DNA from: Variovorax paradoxus
GTDB lineage: Bacteria > Pseudomonadota > Gammaproteobacteria > Burkholderiales > Burkholderiaceae_C
Assembly (NCBI RefSeq): GCF_022009635.1
Contig: NZ_CP091716.1
Location: forward strand, 62,001-126,000
DNA: 64,000 nucleotides
Direction: 5' to 3'
Positions 29,092 to 37,454 of the stretch are shown one piece after another. Below the pieces are notes generated by a model. The model worked only from the letters and a program-made list of their open reading frames with translations. It was not told the origin of the DNA and ran no database searches. The position numbers were made by a program, and so were the translations under genes. Each line of letters starts with the position of its first letter. The first letter of the stretch is position 1.

Positions 29092-29655
29092 TTACCAGCC
29101 GATGATCATGATCACGCCCAGCGCCAGGAAGATCGCGGCGGAAATGCCGTGCACGAGCTTGATCGGCACGCGGCGCACGATCTTGTCGCCCAGCCACACC
29201 ACCGGCGCATTCGCCAGCATCATGCCCAGCGTGGTGCCGGCGACCACCCAGAAGTAGTCCTGCGTGAAGCGGGCGGCCAGCATGACGGTGGCGATCTGGG
29301 TCTTGTCGCCCATCTCGGCGAGGAAGAACGCGATTACCGTGGTGCCGAAGACGCCGAACCTGGAAACGCCGGGTGCATCGTCGTCGTCGAGCTTGTCGGG
29401 AATGAGCATCCACACCGCCATCGCGATGAACGAGCCGCCAAGAATCCATCGCAGCACGTCGGGGCCAAGCCAGTGCGTGATGTAGTTGCCGACGGCACCT
29501 GCCAGGGCGTGGTTGATGATCGTGGCGGCGAAGATGCCGAGCACGATGGGCCAGGGTTTCCTGAAACGGGCTGCGAGCAGAAGGGCCAGGAGTTGGGTCT
29601 TGTCGCCCATTTCGGCGAGCGCAACTACGCCGGTTGCAACGAGAAAAGCTTCCAT
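29092..29655 (-). CDS. GDT1/TMEM165-family manganese exporter (MneA-like)
   Basis: This 187-aa membrane protein is of the UPF0016/GDT1 family, with two copies of the signature EMGDKTQ (residues ~15-21 and ~109-115) and about six transmembrane helices. Bacterial members export Mn2+. I start at MEAFLVATGVVALAEMGDKT (ATG at 29655); the longer frame would translate the riboswitch. The upstream Mn2+-responsive leader (29677-29846) supports a role in manganese detoxification. Confidence 0.9.
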   Translation of the reverse strand: MEAFLVATGVVALAEMGDKTQLLALLLAARFRKPWPIVLGIFAATIINHALAGAVGNYITHWLGPDVLRWILGGSFIAMAVWMLIPDKLDDDDAPGVSRFGVFGTTVIAFFLAEMGDKTQIATVMLAARFTQDYFWVVAGTTLGMMLANAPVVWLGDKIVRRVPIKLVHGISAAIFLALGVIMIIGW

Positions 29656-29676
29656 TTTTTGAACGTGGGGTTTCTT

Positions 29677-29736
29677 GGCCGAAGGACGCAATTGACCGTG
29701 CAACACCTTCGGCCATATTCCCGAAGTTGCACGGTC
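29677..29736 (-). promoter_or_regulatory. Expression platform of the Mn2+ riboswitch: two competing hairpins
   Basis: Two mutually exclusive hairpins can form on the minus strand. One pairs GACCGTGCAAC with GTTGCACGGTC (29694-29736). The other pairs GGCCGAAGG (29706-29714) with CCTTCGGCC (29677-29685). The first begins inside the 3' strand of the aptamer, so aptamer folding should decide which one forms. No U-run follows the first hairpin, so control may act on translation or through an unlisted terminator. Confidence 0.6.
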
Positions 29737-29846
29737 AAAGGTCTCGCCAGGTGTTTTCTCACTGCACGCGCCATGTCCTGTGGGGCAGGACAAGTCTGTT
29801 GACGCGGGCCCCTCTCGCAAATCGGAAGGCGGCTACTCCCCAATGA
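29736..29846 (-). ncRNA. yybP-ykoY (Mn2+) riboswitch aptamer
   Basis: The diagnostic conserved segments appear in order on the minus strand: GGGGAGTAGC (29832-29841), GTCAACAGACTTG (29791-29803), GCAGTGAGA (29757-29765) and CACCTGGCGAGACCTTTG (29736-29753). This is the yybP-ykoY motif, which senses Mn2+ and turns on Mn exporters. It lies 81 bases upstream of the GDT1-family gene, a known target class. Confidence 0.9.
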
Positions 29847-30113
29847 CGGGCAGGATTCTACCTGTAGCGCCAAGGGCCTCACTCAATTTTGTAAGCGTGC
29901 GCTAGCTTTTGATTGTTTTCACAGGTGCTACCTCAAGAAGCAAATTCCTGCTTGCTTTTCGGATATTTCACCCATAATGCACGAGCCTCCCTCTTCATTT
30001 TGGTGGGGAGGCAGTTCGGTGATCGGTCAGTTTCGCGCGACTCGACGGCTCTCGTTTGAGTGATGCTTTCGGGACTCCATCGCTTTTCTTGATGTGTTTA
30101 TAGGAGTCCCTTG

Positions 30114-30653
30114 ATGGGCAACAAACTGTACGTCGGCAACCTGCCTTACTCGGTGCGCGACGGTGATCTCGAACAGGCCTTCGGCCAGTTCGGCGCAGTG
30201 ACCAGCGCCAAGGTCATGATGGAGCGCGACACCGGCCGCTCGAAGGGCTTCGGCTTCGTCGAGATGGGCAGTGACGCGGAAGCACAGGCCGCCATCAACG
30301 GCATGAACGGCCAGCCCCTGGGCGGCCGCAGCGTCGTCGTCAACGAAGCACGTCCCATGGAAGCTCGTCCCCCGCGCAGCGGTGGTGGCGGCGGCTACGG
30401 CGGTGGTGGTGGTTATGGCGGCGGCGGTGGCGGCGGCTACGGCGGCGGCGGTGGTGGCGGCTACGGTGGTGGCGGCGGTGGCCGCTCCGGCGGTGGCGGC
30501 GGCTACGGCGGCGGTGGCCGCAGTGGTGGCGGCGGTGGTGGTGGCGATGGCGGTTTCCGCAGCCCCTACGGCGCCGGTCCCCGTGGCGGTGGCGGCGGTG
30601 GTCGCAGCGGCGGTGGTGGTGGCTACGGCGGCGGCGGCAACAGCGGCTACTGA
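30114..30653 (+). CDS. Glycine-rich RNA-binding protein (RRM)
   Basis: This 179-aa protein has one RNA-recognition motif (residues 2-80) with RNP2 LYVGNL and RNP1 KGFGFVEM. A ~90-residue tail follows, made almost only of Gly with Tyr, Arg and Ser (GGGGYGGG-type repeats). Such proteins bind RNA in cold or stress adaptation. The ATG at 30114 follows AGGAGTCCCTTG. The 5' untranslated region is long (a weak -10-like CATAAT lies at 29973-29978), which suggests post-transcriptional control. The tail can drive condensates; that is inference. Confidence 0.92.
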   Translation: MGNKLYVGNLPYSVRDGDLEQAFGQFGAVTSAKVMMERDTGRSKGFGFVEMGSDAEAQAAINGMNGQPLGGRSVVVNEARPMEARPPRSGGGGGYGGGGGYGGGGGGGYGGGGGGGYGGGGGGRSGGGGGYGGGGRSGGGGGGGDGGFRSPYGAGPRGGGGGGRSGGGGGYGGGGNSGY

Positions 30654-30682
30654 GCACTGCGCCTCAAAACGCAAAAAAGACA

Positions 30683-30710
30683 AAAGGCTCCTTTCGGAGC
30701 CTTTTTCTTT
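30683..30710 (+). terminator. Intrinsic terminator after the RRM gene
   Basis: AAAGGCTCC, loop TTTC, GGAGCCTTT followed by a T-rich run (30683-30710). A run of A on the other side makes it able to serve the convergent short-chain dehydrogenase gene as well. Confidence 0.88.
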
Positions 30711-30743
30711 GGTCGCTCGCTTTTCCGCCGATCTGCGCGCCGC

Positions 30744-31529
30744 TCAGGCCTCGCCGCTTCGCTTCTTGCGCCCGCGCCCCTGCACCGCGCGGTCGAGCAC
30801 GGCGTTGGGCAGCATGCGCATGATCTTGGCGACCACGCCCATCTGCCACGGAATCACCCGGTAGCTCGTGCCGGACTCGATGGCCCGCAGCGCCTGGGCC
30901 GCGAAGTCTTCGGCCTTCATGAGAAAGGGCATGCCATAGCGGTTGCCTTGCGTCAGCGGCGTGTCGATGTAGCCGGGGCAGAGCGTGACAACCTTCACGC
31001 CGCTGTTGTGCAACTCGCCGCGCAGGCTCTCGCAGTACGCGACCACGCCGGCCTTGCTCGCGCAGTAGGCGCCGTGGCCCGGCAGGCCGCGGATGGAAGC
31101 GACGCTGCCAATGCCGACCAGCCGCCCGCTGCCGCGCTGCACCATCGCCCGCACGAACGGATGGAAGGTCGCGGCCAGGCCGACGTTGTTGGTGGCGAAG
31201 GTCTGCGACAGCACGTCGAGGTCGGAGCGCTCCGCGGTGTCGATGCCGATGCTGATGCCCGCGTTGGCGATCACCACGTCGGGCAACCCCTGCTGCGCGA
31301 TGCATGCGTTGCCGGCCGCCACGATGCTGTCGGTCTGCGCCACGTCGGCGCTGTAGATCCGGTAGCGGTCCGCGCTCAACCCTCGGGACTTCGCCCAGGC
31401 CTCGATCTCCGTCGTGCGCCGGGCCACCAGCGCCAGCCGGTACCCCGCGTCGTAGAAGCTCGCGGCCATGGCCTGGCCGATACCGCTCGACGCGCCGGTA
31501 ATGAAGACGAGCGGGGTCGAGGTGGTCAT
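30744..31529 (-). CDS. Short-chain dehydrogenase/reductase
   Basis: This 261-aa SDR-family oxidoreductase has a cofactor loop VFITGASSGIGQAMA near the N-terminus, an NAG motif (VIANAGIS) and the catalytic YCASK. The C-terminal basic tail (RGRKKRSGEA) is unusual for a soluble SDR. The substrate is unknown. It lies 29 bases downstream of lptC on the same strand, in the position where lptA is normally found. Confidence 0.88.
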   Translation of the reverse strand: MTTSTPLVFITGASSGIGQAMAASFYDAGYRLALVARRTTEIEAWAKSRGLSADRYRIYSADVAQTDSIVAAGNACIAQQGLPDVVIANAGISIGIDTAERSDLDVLSQTFATNNVGLAATFHPFVRAMVQRGSGRLVGIGSVASIRGLPGHGAYCASKAGVVAYCESLRGELHNSGVKVVTLCPGYIDTPLTQGNRYGMPFLMKAEDFAAQALRAIESGTSYRVIPWQMGVVAKIMRMLPNAVLDRAVQGRGRKKRSGEA

Positions 31530-31558
31530 GCGGGATCTTTCGGGAAGTCTTCTTCTTG

Positions 31559-32221
31559 TCAGCGCTTCTTGGCAGGCGCGGGAGCAGCAGCGGCGGCCGA
31601 CGGAATCAGCACGCCGCGCACCCGGCCCCTCAGGTTGGCCACGCCGGTCAGGTTGTCGTAGTCGAGCGTGTCGCCGGTGAACTGGTCCTTGTCGCGGATC
31701 AGCGTAACCGGCTGGTTCGAGGTGACGCGCTCGGTGTCGACGAAGGCGTGCAGGAACTCGCCACGGAATTCGAGGCGCGGCGTGGGCTTGCCGTCGGCGC
31801 CAACGGACGGATCGCGGATGACGATCGCATTGCCGAACAGCTGCAGTTCGCTGCCGTCCGAATTCGACAGCCCACGGTTGGCGGTGGAGCGCGTCACCAG
31901 GCCTTCGGGCGAGATGGAGCGCATGCGCACCTTGTCGACCTCGATGGTGTCGGTGTCGGGATAGTGCCGGCCTTCGACGCCGAACAGTTCGCTGCGCAAT
32001 TCGCCGTTCGGCAGGAAGTTCTTGATGACGAAGTCGCGCATGAAATAGTCGGGCTCATGCGTGGGCGCGGCCTTGGCGGTGGGCTCCAGCAGCTTGGGCG
32101 CATTGCGCACCAGCCAGTAGGTGCCGAGCGCGACGGCTGCCGTCAGGATGATCGGCAGGTAGATCGTGGCGCGGTCGAGGACGTTGCGCACCAGCCCCCA
32201 TGCGCGTTTCACGTTGTTCAT
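31559..32221 (-). CDS. lptC: LptC, LPS export protein
   Basis: This 220-aa inner-membrane-anchored periplasmic component of the Lpt lipopolysaccharide bridge has one N-terminal transmembrane helix (about residues 20-38, YLPIILTAAVALGTYWL). A beta-jellyroll domain follows (EGRHYPDTDTIEVDKVRM; LRGRVRGVL). I start at MNNVKRAWG (ATG at 32221), in a 4-base overlap with kdsC. lptA and lptB, usually next, are not in the window. Confidence 0.88.
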   Translation of the reverse strand: MNNVKRAWGLVRNVLDRATIYLPIILTAAVALGTYWLVRNAPKLLEPTAKAAPTHEPDYFMRDFVIKNFLPNGELRSELFGVEGRHYPDTDTIEVDKVRMRSISPEGLVTRSTANRGLSNSDGSELQLFGNAIVIRDPSVGADGKPTPRLEFRGEFLHAFVDTERVTSNQPVTLIRDKDQFTGDTLDYDNLTGVANLRGRVRGVLIPSAAAAAPAPAKKR

Positions 32222-32766
32222 GTGTTCGGGCCCCGGGCAGCATCGAGCATGGCGCGGTACTGGCCGCAGGCCGTGAGGAGCAGGTCGCAGAACTCGCGCG
32301 CCGCGCCTTCGCCGCCCCGCGCCTGGGTGACATAGCGGGCGATGCCGCGCACCTCGGCATGCGCATTGGCCGGCGCCGCCGCGAAGCCGACGCGCGTGAG
32401 CACCGGCAAATCGGGCCAGTCGTCGCCGATGGCCGCGGCCTGCGCCCACGTGAAGCCGAGCTGGTCGAGCATAGCCTGCGCGGCGGGCAGCTTGTCTTCG
32501 GTGCCGTAGCGCACGTGTTCGATGCCCAGCGCCTCGAGCCGCACGCGCAGCGGCTTGGAGTCGCGCCCGGTGATCACGGCGGGCGTGATGCCCGCCTTGC
32601 GCAGCAGCTTGAGGCCGTAGCCGTCGAGGATGCTGAAGCGCTTGAGCGTTTCGCCGTGCTCGGTGAAGTACACGCCGCCGTCGGTCAGCACGCCGTCGAT
32701 GTCGAAGAAGACGATGCGCACGTCCTGCGCGGCGAGCAAGGTCTCGGCCTGGAACTCGAGCGCCAT
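32218..32766 (-). CDS. kdsC: KdsC, 3-deoxy-manno-octulosonate-8-phosphatase
   Basis: This 182-aa HAD-family phosphatase releases Kdo from Kdo-8-phosphate in LPS core synthesis. Motif I is VFFDIDGVLTDGGVYF, motif II region AVITGRDS and motif IV GDDWPDLPVL. The start at 32766 shares one base with the kdsD stop (TGATG), and the end overlaps lptC by 4 bases, so kdsD-kdsC-lptC is a coupled operon. Confidence 0.93.
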   Translation of the reverse strand: MALEFQAETLLAAQDVRIVFFDIDGVLTDGGVYFTEHGETLKRFSILDGYGLKLLRKAGITPAVITGRDSKPLRVRLEALGIEHVRYGTEDKLPAAQAMLDQLGFTWAQAAAIGDDWPDLPVLTRVGFAAAPANAHAEVRGIARYVTQARGGEGAAREFCDLLLTACGQYRAMLDAARGPNT

Positions 32767-33767
32767 CAGATGACCTTCGCGCGCATCAGGTCGTTGGTGT
32801 TGATCGCACCCACGACCACGCCCGCGCCGTCGATCACGAACAGCCGGGTGATGCCGCATTGCTCCATCAGCTCGGCGGCTTCCACGGCCAGGGCGTCGAC
32901 GCGAATGGTGCGCGGGTTGTGATGCATCACGTCGGCAGCCTTGGGGCTGCGCAGGTCGGCGCCGGCCTCGATCAGGCGGCGCAGGTCGCCGTCGGTGAAG
33001 ATGCCCGAGGCACGGCCGTCGGGCTCGACCACCGCGGCGGCGCCGAAGCCCTTGATGCTCATCGCGCGCATCAGTTCGCTGATGGTGGCCGAGGGCGGCA
33101 CGCGCGGCACCTCGTCGCCGGAGCGCATGACGTCGCTCACGTGGGTGAGCAGCTTGCGCCCGAGCGCGCCGCCCGGATGCGAGCGCGCGAAGTCTTCCGA
33201 GCCGAAGCCGCGCGCGTCGAGCAGCGCCACGGCCAGCGCGTCGCCCATCGCCATCTGCGCGGTGGTGCTCGCGGTAGGCGCGAGGTTGAGCGGGCAGGCT
33301 TCCTTGGACACGCCGGCGTCGATCACGATGTCGGCATGGCGCGCGAGGGTGGATTCGGGGCGGCCGGTCATGGCGATCAGGGGCACGCCCTGGCGCTTGA
33401 CGACCGGCAGGATGACGGTGAGCTCATCGACCTCGCCGCTGTTGGAAATGGCCAGCACCAGGTCGACCGACTTGATCATGCCCAGGTCGCCGTGGCTGGC
33501 CTCGGCCGGGTGCACGAACATCGCGGGCGTGCCGGTGGATGCGAGGGTGGCTGCGATCTTGCGGCCGACGTGGCCGCTCTTGCCCATGCCCATCACGACC
33601 ACGCGGCCGCGCACTTCGAGGATCTTGCGCACGGCGTCGACGAAGCTCGGCCCGACACGGGCCTTCAGGCCGGAGACGGCTTCGGCTTCGATGTCGAAAG
33701 TGATGCGTGCCCGGGAGAGGATCGCTTCGGGGTCGACCACGGGGGCCGGGGCGGGACGGGAGCTCAT
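32766..33767 (-). CDS. kdsD: KdsD/KpsF, arabinose-5-phosphate isomerase
   Basis: This 333-aa enzyme converts ribulose-5-phosphate to arabinose-5-phosphate for Kdo synthesis. The SIS domain is seen in VVVMGMGKSGHVGRKIAATL and FVHPAEASHGDLGMI, followed by two CBS domains (from about residue 205; GIFTDGDLRRLIEAGAD). It is the first gene of the kdsD-kdsC-lptC operon and is divergent from the antiporter gene across 86 bases. Confidence 0.95.
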   Translation of the reverse strand: MSSRPAPAPVVDPEAILSRARITFDIEAEAVSGLKARVGPSFVDAVRKILEVRGRVVVMGMGKSGHVGRKIAATLASTGTPAMFVHPAEASHGDLGMIKSVDLVLAISNSGEVDELTVILPVVKRQGVPLIAMTGRPESTLARHADIVIDAGVSKEACPLNLAPTASTTAQMAMGDALAVALLDARGFGSEDFARSHPGGALGRKLLTHVSDVMRSGDEVPRVPPSATISELMRAMSIKGFGAAAVVEPDGRASGIFTDGDLRRLIEAGADLRSPKAADVMHHNPRTIRVDALAVEAAELMEQCGITRLFVIDGAGVVVGAINTNDLMRAKVI

Positions 33768-33853
33768 CGGCCGATTTTACGGGGCGGCCAGTCCGGGGAT
33801 ATACGCGCCCCGGCGAAGCCCGGGGCACGGACATTGCTCTAGCATCGGCGCCT

Positions 33854-35839
33854 ATGTCTTCGTTCGATCTCACGCTGTTGTATTTGCTTGCCGCGGTGAT
33901 CGGCGTGGTGGCCTGCCGCTCCCTGAAACTGCCGCCGATGCTGGGCTACCTGTCGGCCGGCGTGCTGATCGGGCCGCATGCGTTCGCGCTGGCGCAGAAC
34001 TCCGAGGGCATCCGGCACCTGGGCGAGTTCGGCGTCGTGTTCCTGATGTTCGTGATCGGGCTGGAGTTCAGCCTCCCCAAGCTGCGCGCGATGCGAAAAC
34101 ACGTGTTCGGGCTGGGCCTGCTGCAGGTGCTGCTGACGATGACCATCGCCACGGTCGGCGCGCTGCTGATCGCGCGGCTGCTGCCGCCGTCGTGGCAGCT
34201 CGGCTGGCAGACCGCGCTGGCGCTGTCGGGCGCGCTCACCATGAGCAGCACCGCCATCGTCGTCAAGCTGATGGCCGAGCGGTTGGAGCTGGAGAGCGAA
34301 CACGGCAAGCGCGTAATGGGTGTGCTGCTGTTTCAGGACTTGGCGGTGGTGCCGCTTCTGGTGCTGATTCCCGCGCTGGGCGCGCCACCCGAGGCGCTGG
34401 CCAAGGCGCTCGGCCTCGCGCTGCTGAAGGCCACCTTCCTCATCGGTGTGCTGCTCTACGGCGGCCCCCGCGTCATGCGCTGGTGGCTCACGCTGGTGGC
34501 GCGGCGGCGCAGCGAGGAGCTGTTCATCCTGAACGTGCTGCTGGTCACGCTGGGGCTGGCCTGGCTCACCGAGCTGGCCGGCCTGAGCCTGGCGCTGGGC
34601 GCGTTCATCGCGGGCATGCTGGTGTCGGAAACCGAATACAAGCACCAGGTCGAGACCGACATCCGCCCGTTCCACGACGTGCTGCTGGGGCTGTTCTTCA
34701 TCACCGTGGGCATGTCGCTCGACTGGCACATCGTGGTCGAGCGCTGGATGCTGGTGGGCGTGCTGCTGCTGGTGCCGCTGGGGTTCAAGCTCGGGCTGGT
34801 GACGGTGCTGGCGCGGGTGCTGGGCGCCACCTCGGGCGTGTCGTTGCGCACCGGCCTCTATCTGGCGCAGGCCGGCGAATTCGGCTTCGTGCTGCTGACG
34901 CTGGCGCAGGAGCGCAGCCTGTTGCCGCCGTGGCTGGCCAACCCGGTGCTAGCGTCGATGGTGCTGTCGATGCTGGCGACGCCTTTCATCATCATGTACA
35001 GCAACGCCATCGTGCGAAAGCTCGTGGCCAGCGACTGGCTGCAGCAGTCGCTGCAGATGACGAGCATCGCGCGCAAGACCATCAACACGGCGCAGCACGT
35101 GATCATCTGCGGCTACGGGCGCTGCGGCCAGAACCTGGCGCGCATCCTCGAACGCGAGGGCATTCCGTACATGGCGCTCGACCTCGACCCCGACCGCGTA
35201 CGACAGGCCGCAGCGGCCGGCGACTCAGTGGTGTTCGGCGACGCGGCACGGCTGCAGGCCCTGATGGCGGCCGGCCTGGCGCGCGCCAGCGCGGTGGTCG
35301 TCACCTACCTCGACGTGCCGGGCGCCATGAAGGTGCTGGCCAACGCGCGCGCCCATGCCGCCCACGTGCCGGTGATCGTGCGCACGCAGGACGATCACGA
35401 CCTGGAGAAGCTGCAGGCCGCCGGCGCCACCGAGGTGGTGCCCGAGGCCATCGAGGGTTCGCTGATGCTCGCGAGCCATGCGCTGGCGCTGGTGGGCGTG
35501 CCGATGCGGCGCGTGATCCGCGTGGTGCAGGACCAGCGCGACGCGCGCTACAACCTGCTGCGCGGCTACTTTCACGGCGCCGACGACGACAAGGCCGACG
35601 AGGTCGACCACGAGCGGCTCAACAGCTTCACCCTGAGCGCCGGCGCCCGCGCCATCGGCCAGACGCTGGAGCAGCTGGCGCTGCCGACGCTGGGCGTGCG
35701 CGTCGCGAGCCTGCGCCGCCATGACGGCCAGCCGCGCACACCGGGCGCCGACACGGTGCTGACCGACGGCGACACGCTGGTGCTTTCCGGCAAGCCGACC
35801 GCGCTGGCCGTGGCGATCGAACGGCTGCAGAAGGGCTGA
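33854..35839 (+). CDS. KefB/KefC-type monovalent cation:proton antiporter
   Basis: This 661-aa CPA2-family transporter has an N-terminal membrane domain of about 12-13 helices (to ~residue 395). A cytoplasmic TrkA-N Rossmann domain (VIICGYGRCGQNLARILERE) and a TrkA-C-like ligand domain follow. It fits glutathione-gated K+ efflux proteins, but the gating ligand cannot be read by eye. The start MSSFDLTLLYLLAAVIGVVA (33854) removes an upstream extension that overlaps kdsD on the other strand. Confidence 0.92.
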   Translation: MSSFDLTLLYLLAAVIGVVACRSLKLPPMLGYLSAGVLIGPHAFALAQNSEGIRHLGEFGVVFLMFVIGLEFSLPKLRAMRKHVFGLGLLQVLLTMTIATVGALLIARLLPPSWQLGWQTALALSGALTMSSTAIVVKLMAERLELESEHGKRVMGVLLFQDLAVVPLLVLIPALGAPPEALAKALGLALLKATFLIGVLLYGGPRVMRWWLTLVARRRSEELFILNVLLVTLGLAWLTELAGLSLALGAFIAGMLVSETEYKHQVETDIRPFHDVLLGLFFITVGMSLDWHIVVERWMLVGVLLLVPLGFKLGLVTVLARVLGATSGVSLRTGLYLAQAGEFGFVLLTLAQERSLLPPWLANPVLASMVLSMLATPFIIMYSNAIVRKLVASDWLQQSLQMTSIARKTINTAQHVIICGYGRCGQNLARILEREGIPYMALDLDPDRVRQAAAAGDSVVFGDAARLQALMAAGLARASAVVVTYLDVPGAMKVLANARAHAAHVPVIVRTQDDHDLEKLQAAGATEVVPEAIEGSLMLASHALALVGVPMRRVIRVVQDQRDARYNLLRGYFHGADDDKADEVDHERLNSFTLSAGARAIGQTLEQLALPTLGVRVASLRRHDGQPRTPGADTVLTDGDTLVLSGKPTALAVAIERLQKG

Positions 35840-35864
35840 GGCGGCCGAGGCCGCCCGGCCCGGC

Positions 35865-36800
35865 TCAGTTGATCAGCGTCGGGTTGCGCTTTTCCTCGTC
35901 GATGCGCTGCTGGCGGCGCACCGCCTCGCATTGCGCATGGGCCTTGTACTCGGCCTTCAGGCACTGCGCGGCCATGCACTGCGCCCGCGCGATGAAGTTG
36001 CGGTCGCCGCACTGGGCCAGGGGTTCGGGGGGAGGAGGGGCGGGTGCCGGTGGCGGCGGGGCTGCCGCGACGGCGGGTGCTGGGGTTTCAGGGGTGCCGG
36101 TCGCGGGGGCTGCGACGGTTGCCTGTTTGCGCGGCCGGGCCGGGGGCTTGGCGCTAGCCGCGAGCGGCGCGGCTTCGGCGGCCGGAGGTGCCTCTGCCGC
36201 TGGAGGCTCCGGCGCGGCGGGCGCCGGGGGTGATGCCGGCTCCGCCGGTGGCGCCGCGGGCTCGACGGCCGGTGCCGATACCGCCGGCTCGGTGTCTGTG
36301 ATCGCGGCGGGCGCCTTGCGGGTTCCGTAGCCGTACCAGCCCGCGACCATCATCAGCACCGCCACCGCCAACAGCCCGAGCCACAACAGGATCACCCGCT
36401 TGCGCGGTGGCCGCTCGACAGGCCGCCGGACCTTGACCCGGGTGCGCTTGCGTTCGGCCTTCTCCTGTCGCGCGGTCTCGAAGCCCGACGACGGGGCGGG
36501 AGGAGGCGGCGGCGGAGGGTCGTCGTAGACCATGATCATGGTCTCCTGGTCGTCCGACGGCGCGGGGGCCGACGATCTTCCGAAGAACGAACGCCGGGGC
36601 TCAAGCTCGCCGGGGTCGAAGAGCGGCGCCGGAATGGTCGGAGCGCGCAGCTGGGCGGGGGCGGTGGTGGCCCACTCGCGCTCGGGGCTCGGCGGCGGGG
36701 GAATCCGGGTTGCCTTGCCGGACAGCGTGTTGCCGCAGCTCCGGCAGAAATTGGCGCCGTCACGGTTTTCCGTGCTGCAGACCGGACAGATCAAGGCCAT
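35865..36800 (-). CDS. Zinc-ribbon, proline-rich single-pass membrane protein
   Basis: This 311-aa protein has an N-terminal zinc ribbon (CPVC at 5-8 and CRSCG at 19-23), a long proline-rich linker and a basic stretch. One transmembrane helix sits near 136-158 (VILLWLGLLAVAVLMMVAGW), followed by a ~100-residue A/P-rich region. The C-terminal block has cysteine-spaced helices (CGDRNFIARAQCMAAQCLKA). I know no function. It is convergent with the antiporter gene. Confidence 0.75.
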   Translation of the reverse strand: MALICPVCSTENRDGANFCRSCGNTLSGKATRIPPPPSPEREWATTAPAQLRAPTIPAPLFDPGELEPRRSFFGRSSAPAPSDDQETMIMVYDDPPPPPPPAPSSGFETARQEKAERKRTRVKVRRPVERPPRKRVILLWLGLLAVAVLMMVAGWYGYGTRKAPAAITDTEPAVSAPAVEPAAPPAEPASPPAPAAPEPPAAEAPPAAEAAPLAASAKPPARPRKQATVAAPATGTPETPAPAVAAAPPPPAPAPPPPEPLAQCGDRNFIARAQCMAAQCLKAEYKAHAQCEAVRRQQRIDEEKRNPTLIN

Positions 36801-36903
36801 GGCTTACTACTGACTACTCTCTAACTCTCGGGAACCGGAACGAAAAGGACTGCTGGCGGGCATGCCCGCAGCTGGAAAGTCTCTGGCGGAGGCTGCCAGG
36901 GCC

Positions 36904-37365
36904 TCAGGTCACGGCGACGCGCTTGGAGCGGTGCGCCATGCGCTTGGCGATCACGGCGCCCAGCGCCATCGAGATTTCCAGCGCCAGGTTGGGCTGGCGG
37001 TTCGACATCTCGGCAAAGCGGATCGCGGTGAGCCGCCACACGCGGCCCGCGCCGGTGACCACCACGTTGGCGGAGTGCGGCAGGCGCGAGAAGAACGAGC
37101 CTTCGCCGACCACCGAGCCGGCGGTCAGCACGGCGAGCTTCATCTGCTCCTTGCTGCTGACGCGATGCACGCTGATGGCGCCGCTCTCGATGAAGAACAC
37201 CGAGCGGTCCGGCGTGCCCTGTTCGATCAGCACGTCGCCGATGCTGGTGTCTATGGGCTGCAGGTAGCCGACCAGCGTTTCCCACTGCTGGACGCTGAAC
37301 GTCAACGCAAAGGCGTCGCTGCTCGTGTTCTCCGCGATGGCGCGGCTCAGATTCTGTATGGACAT
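36904..37365 (-). CDS. Cyclic-nucleotide-binding-domain protein (Crp-like, no HTH)
   Basis: This 153-aa protein consists of a single cNMP-binding domain: LQPIDTSIGDVLIEQGTPDR, VFFIESGAISVHRVS and GEGSFFSRLPHSANVVVTG. The DNA-binding half of Crp/Fnr proteins is absent, so it may be a stand-alone sensor. A basic C-terminal tail (IAKRMAHRSKRVAVT) follows. It stands alone between the zinc-ribbon gene and mnmE, same strand. Confidence 0.82.
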   Translation of the reverse strand: MSIQNLSRAIAENTSSDAFALTFSVQQWETLVGYLQPIDTSIGDVLIEQGTPDRSVFFIESGAISVHRVSSKEQMKLAVLTAGSVVGEGSFFSRLPHSANVVVTGAGRVWRLTAIRFAEMSNRQPNLALEISMALGAVIAKRMAHRSKRVAVT

Positions 37366-37454
37366 GGTTTTCTCAACCCCCGCATCGGTGCAGAAGTATC
37401 CGCGATGGCCACCAGATTGGGCTACAAGTGTTTACGTTTTTCCGGCGCCTGTCG

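Noticed and set aside
30382..30650. Repetitive tract resembling a CRISPR or tandem repeat array
   Set aside because: The repeats are GGC/GGT glycine codons of the RRM protein's tail. There are no spacers and no constant repeat unit.
32941..35724. A 927-codon plus-strand frame overlapping kdsD and the antiporter gene
   Set aside because: It runs antisense to kdsD and out of frame with the KefB-like gene. Its arginine/alanine-rich translation has no domain.
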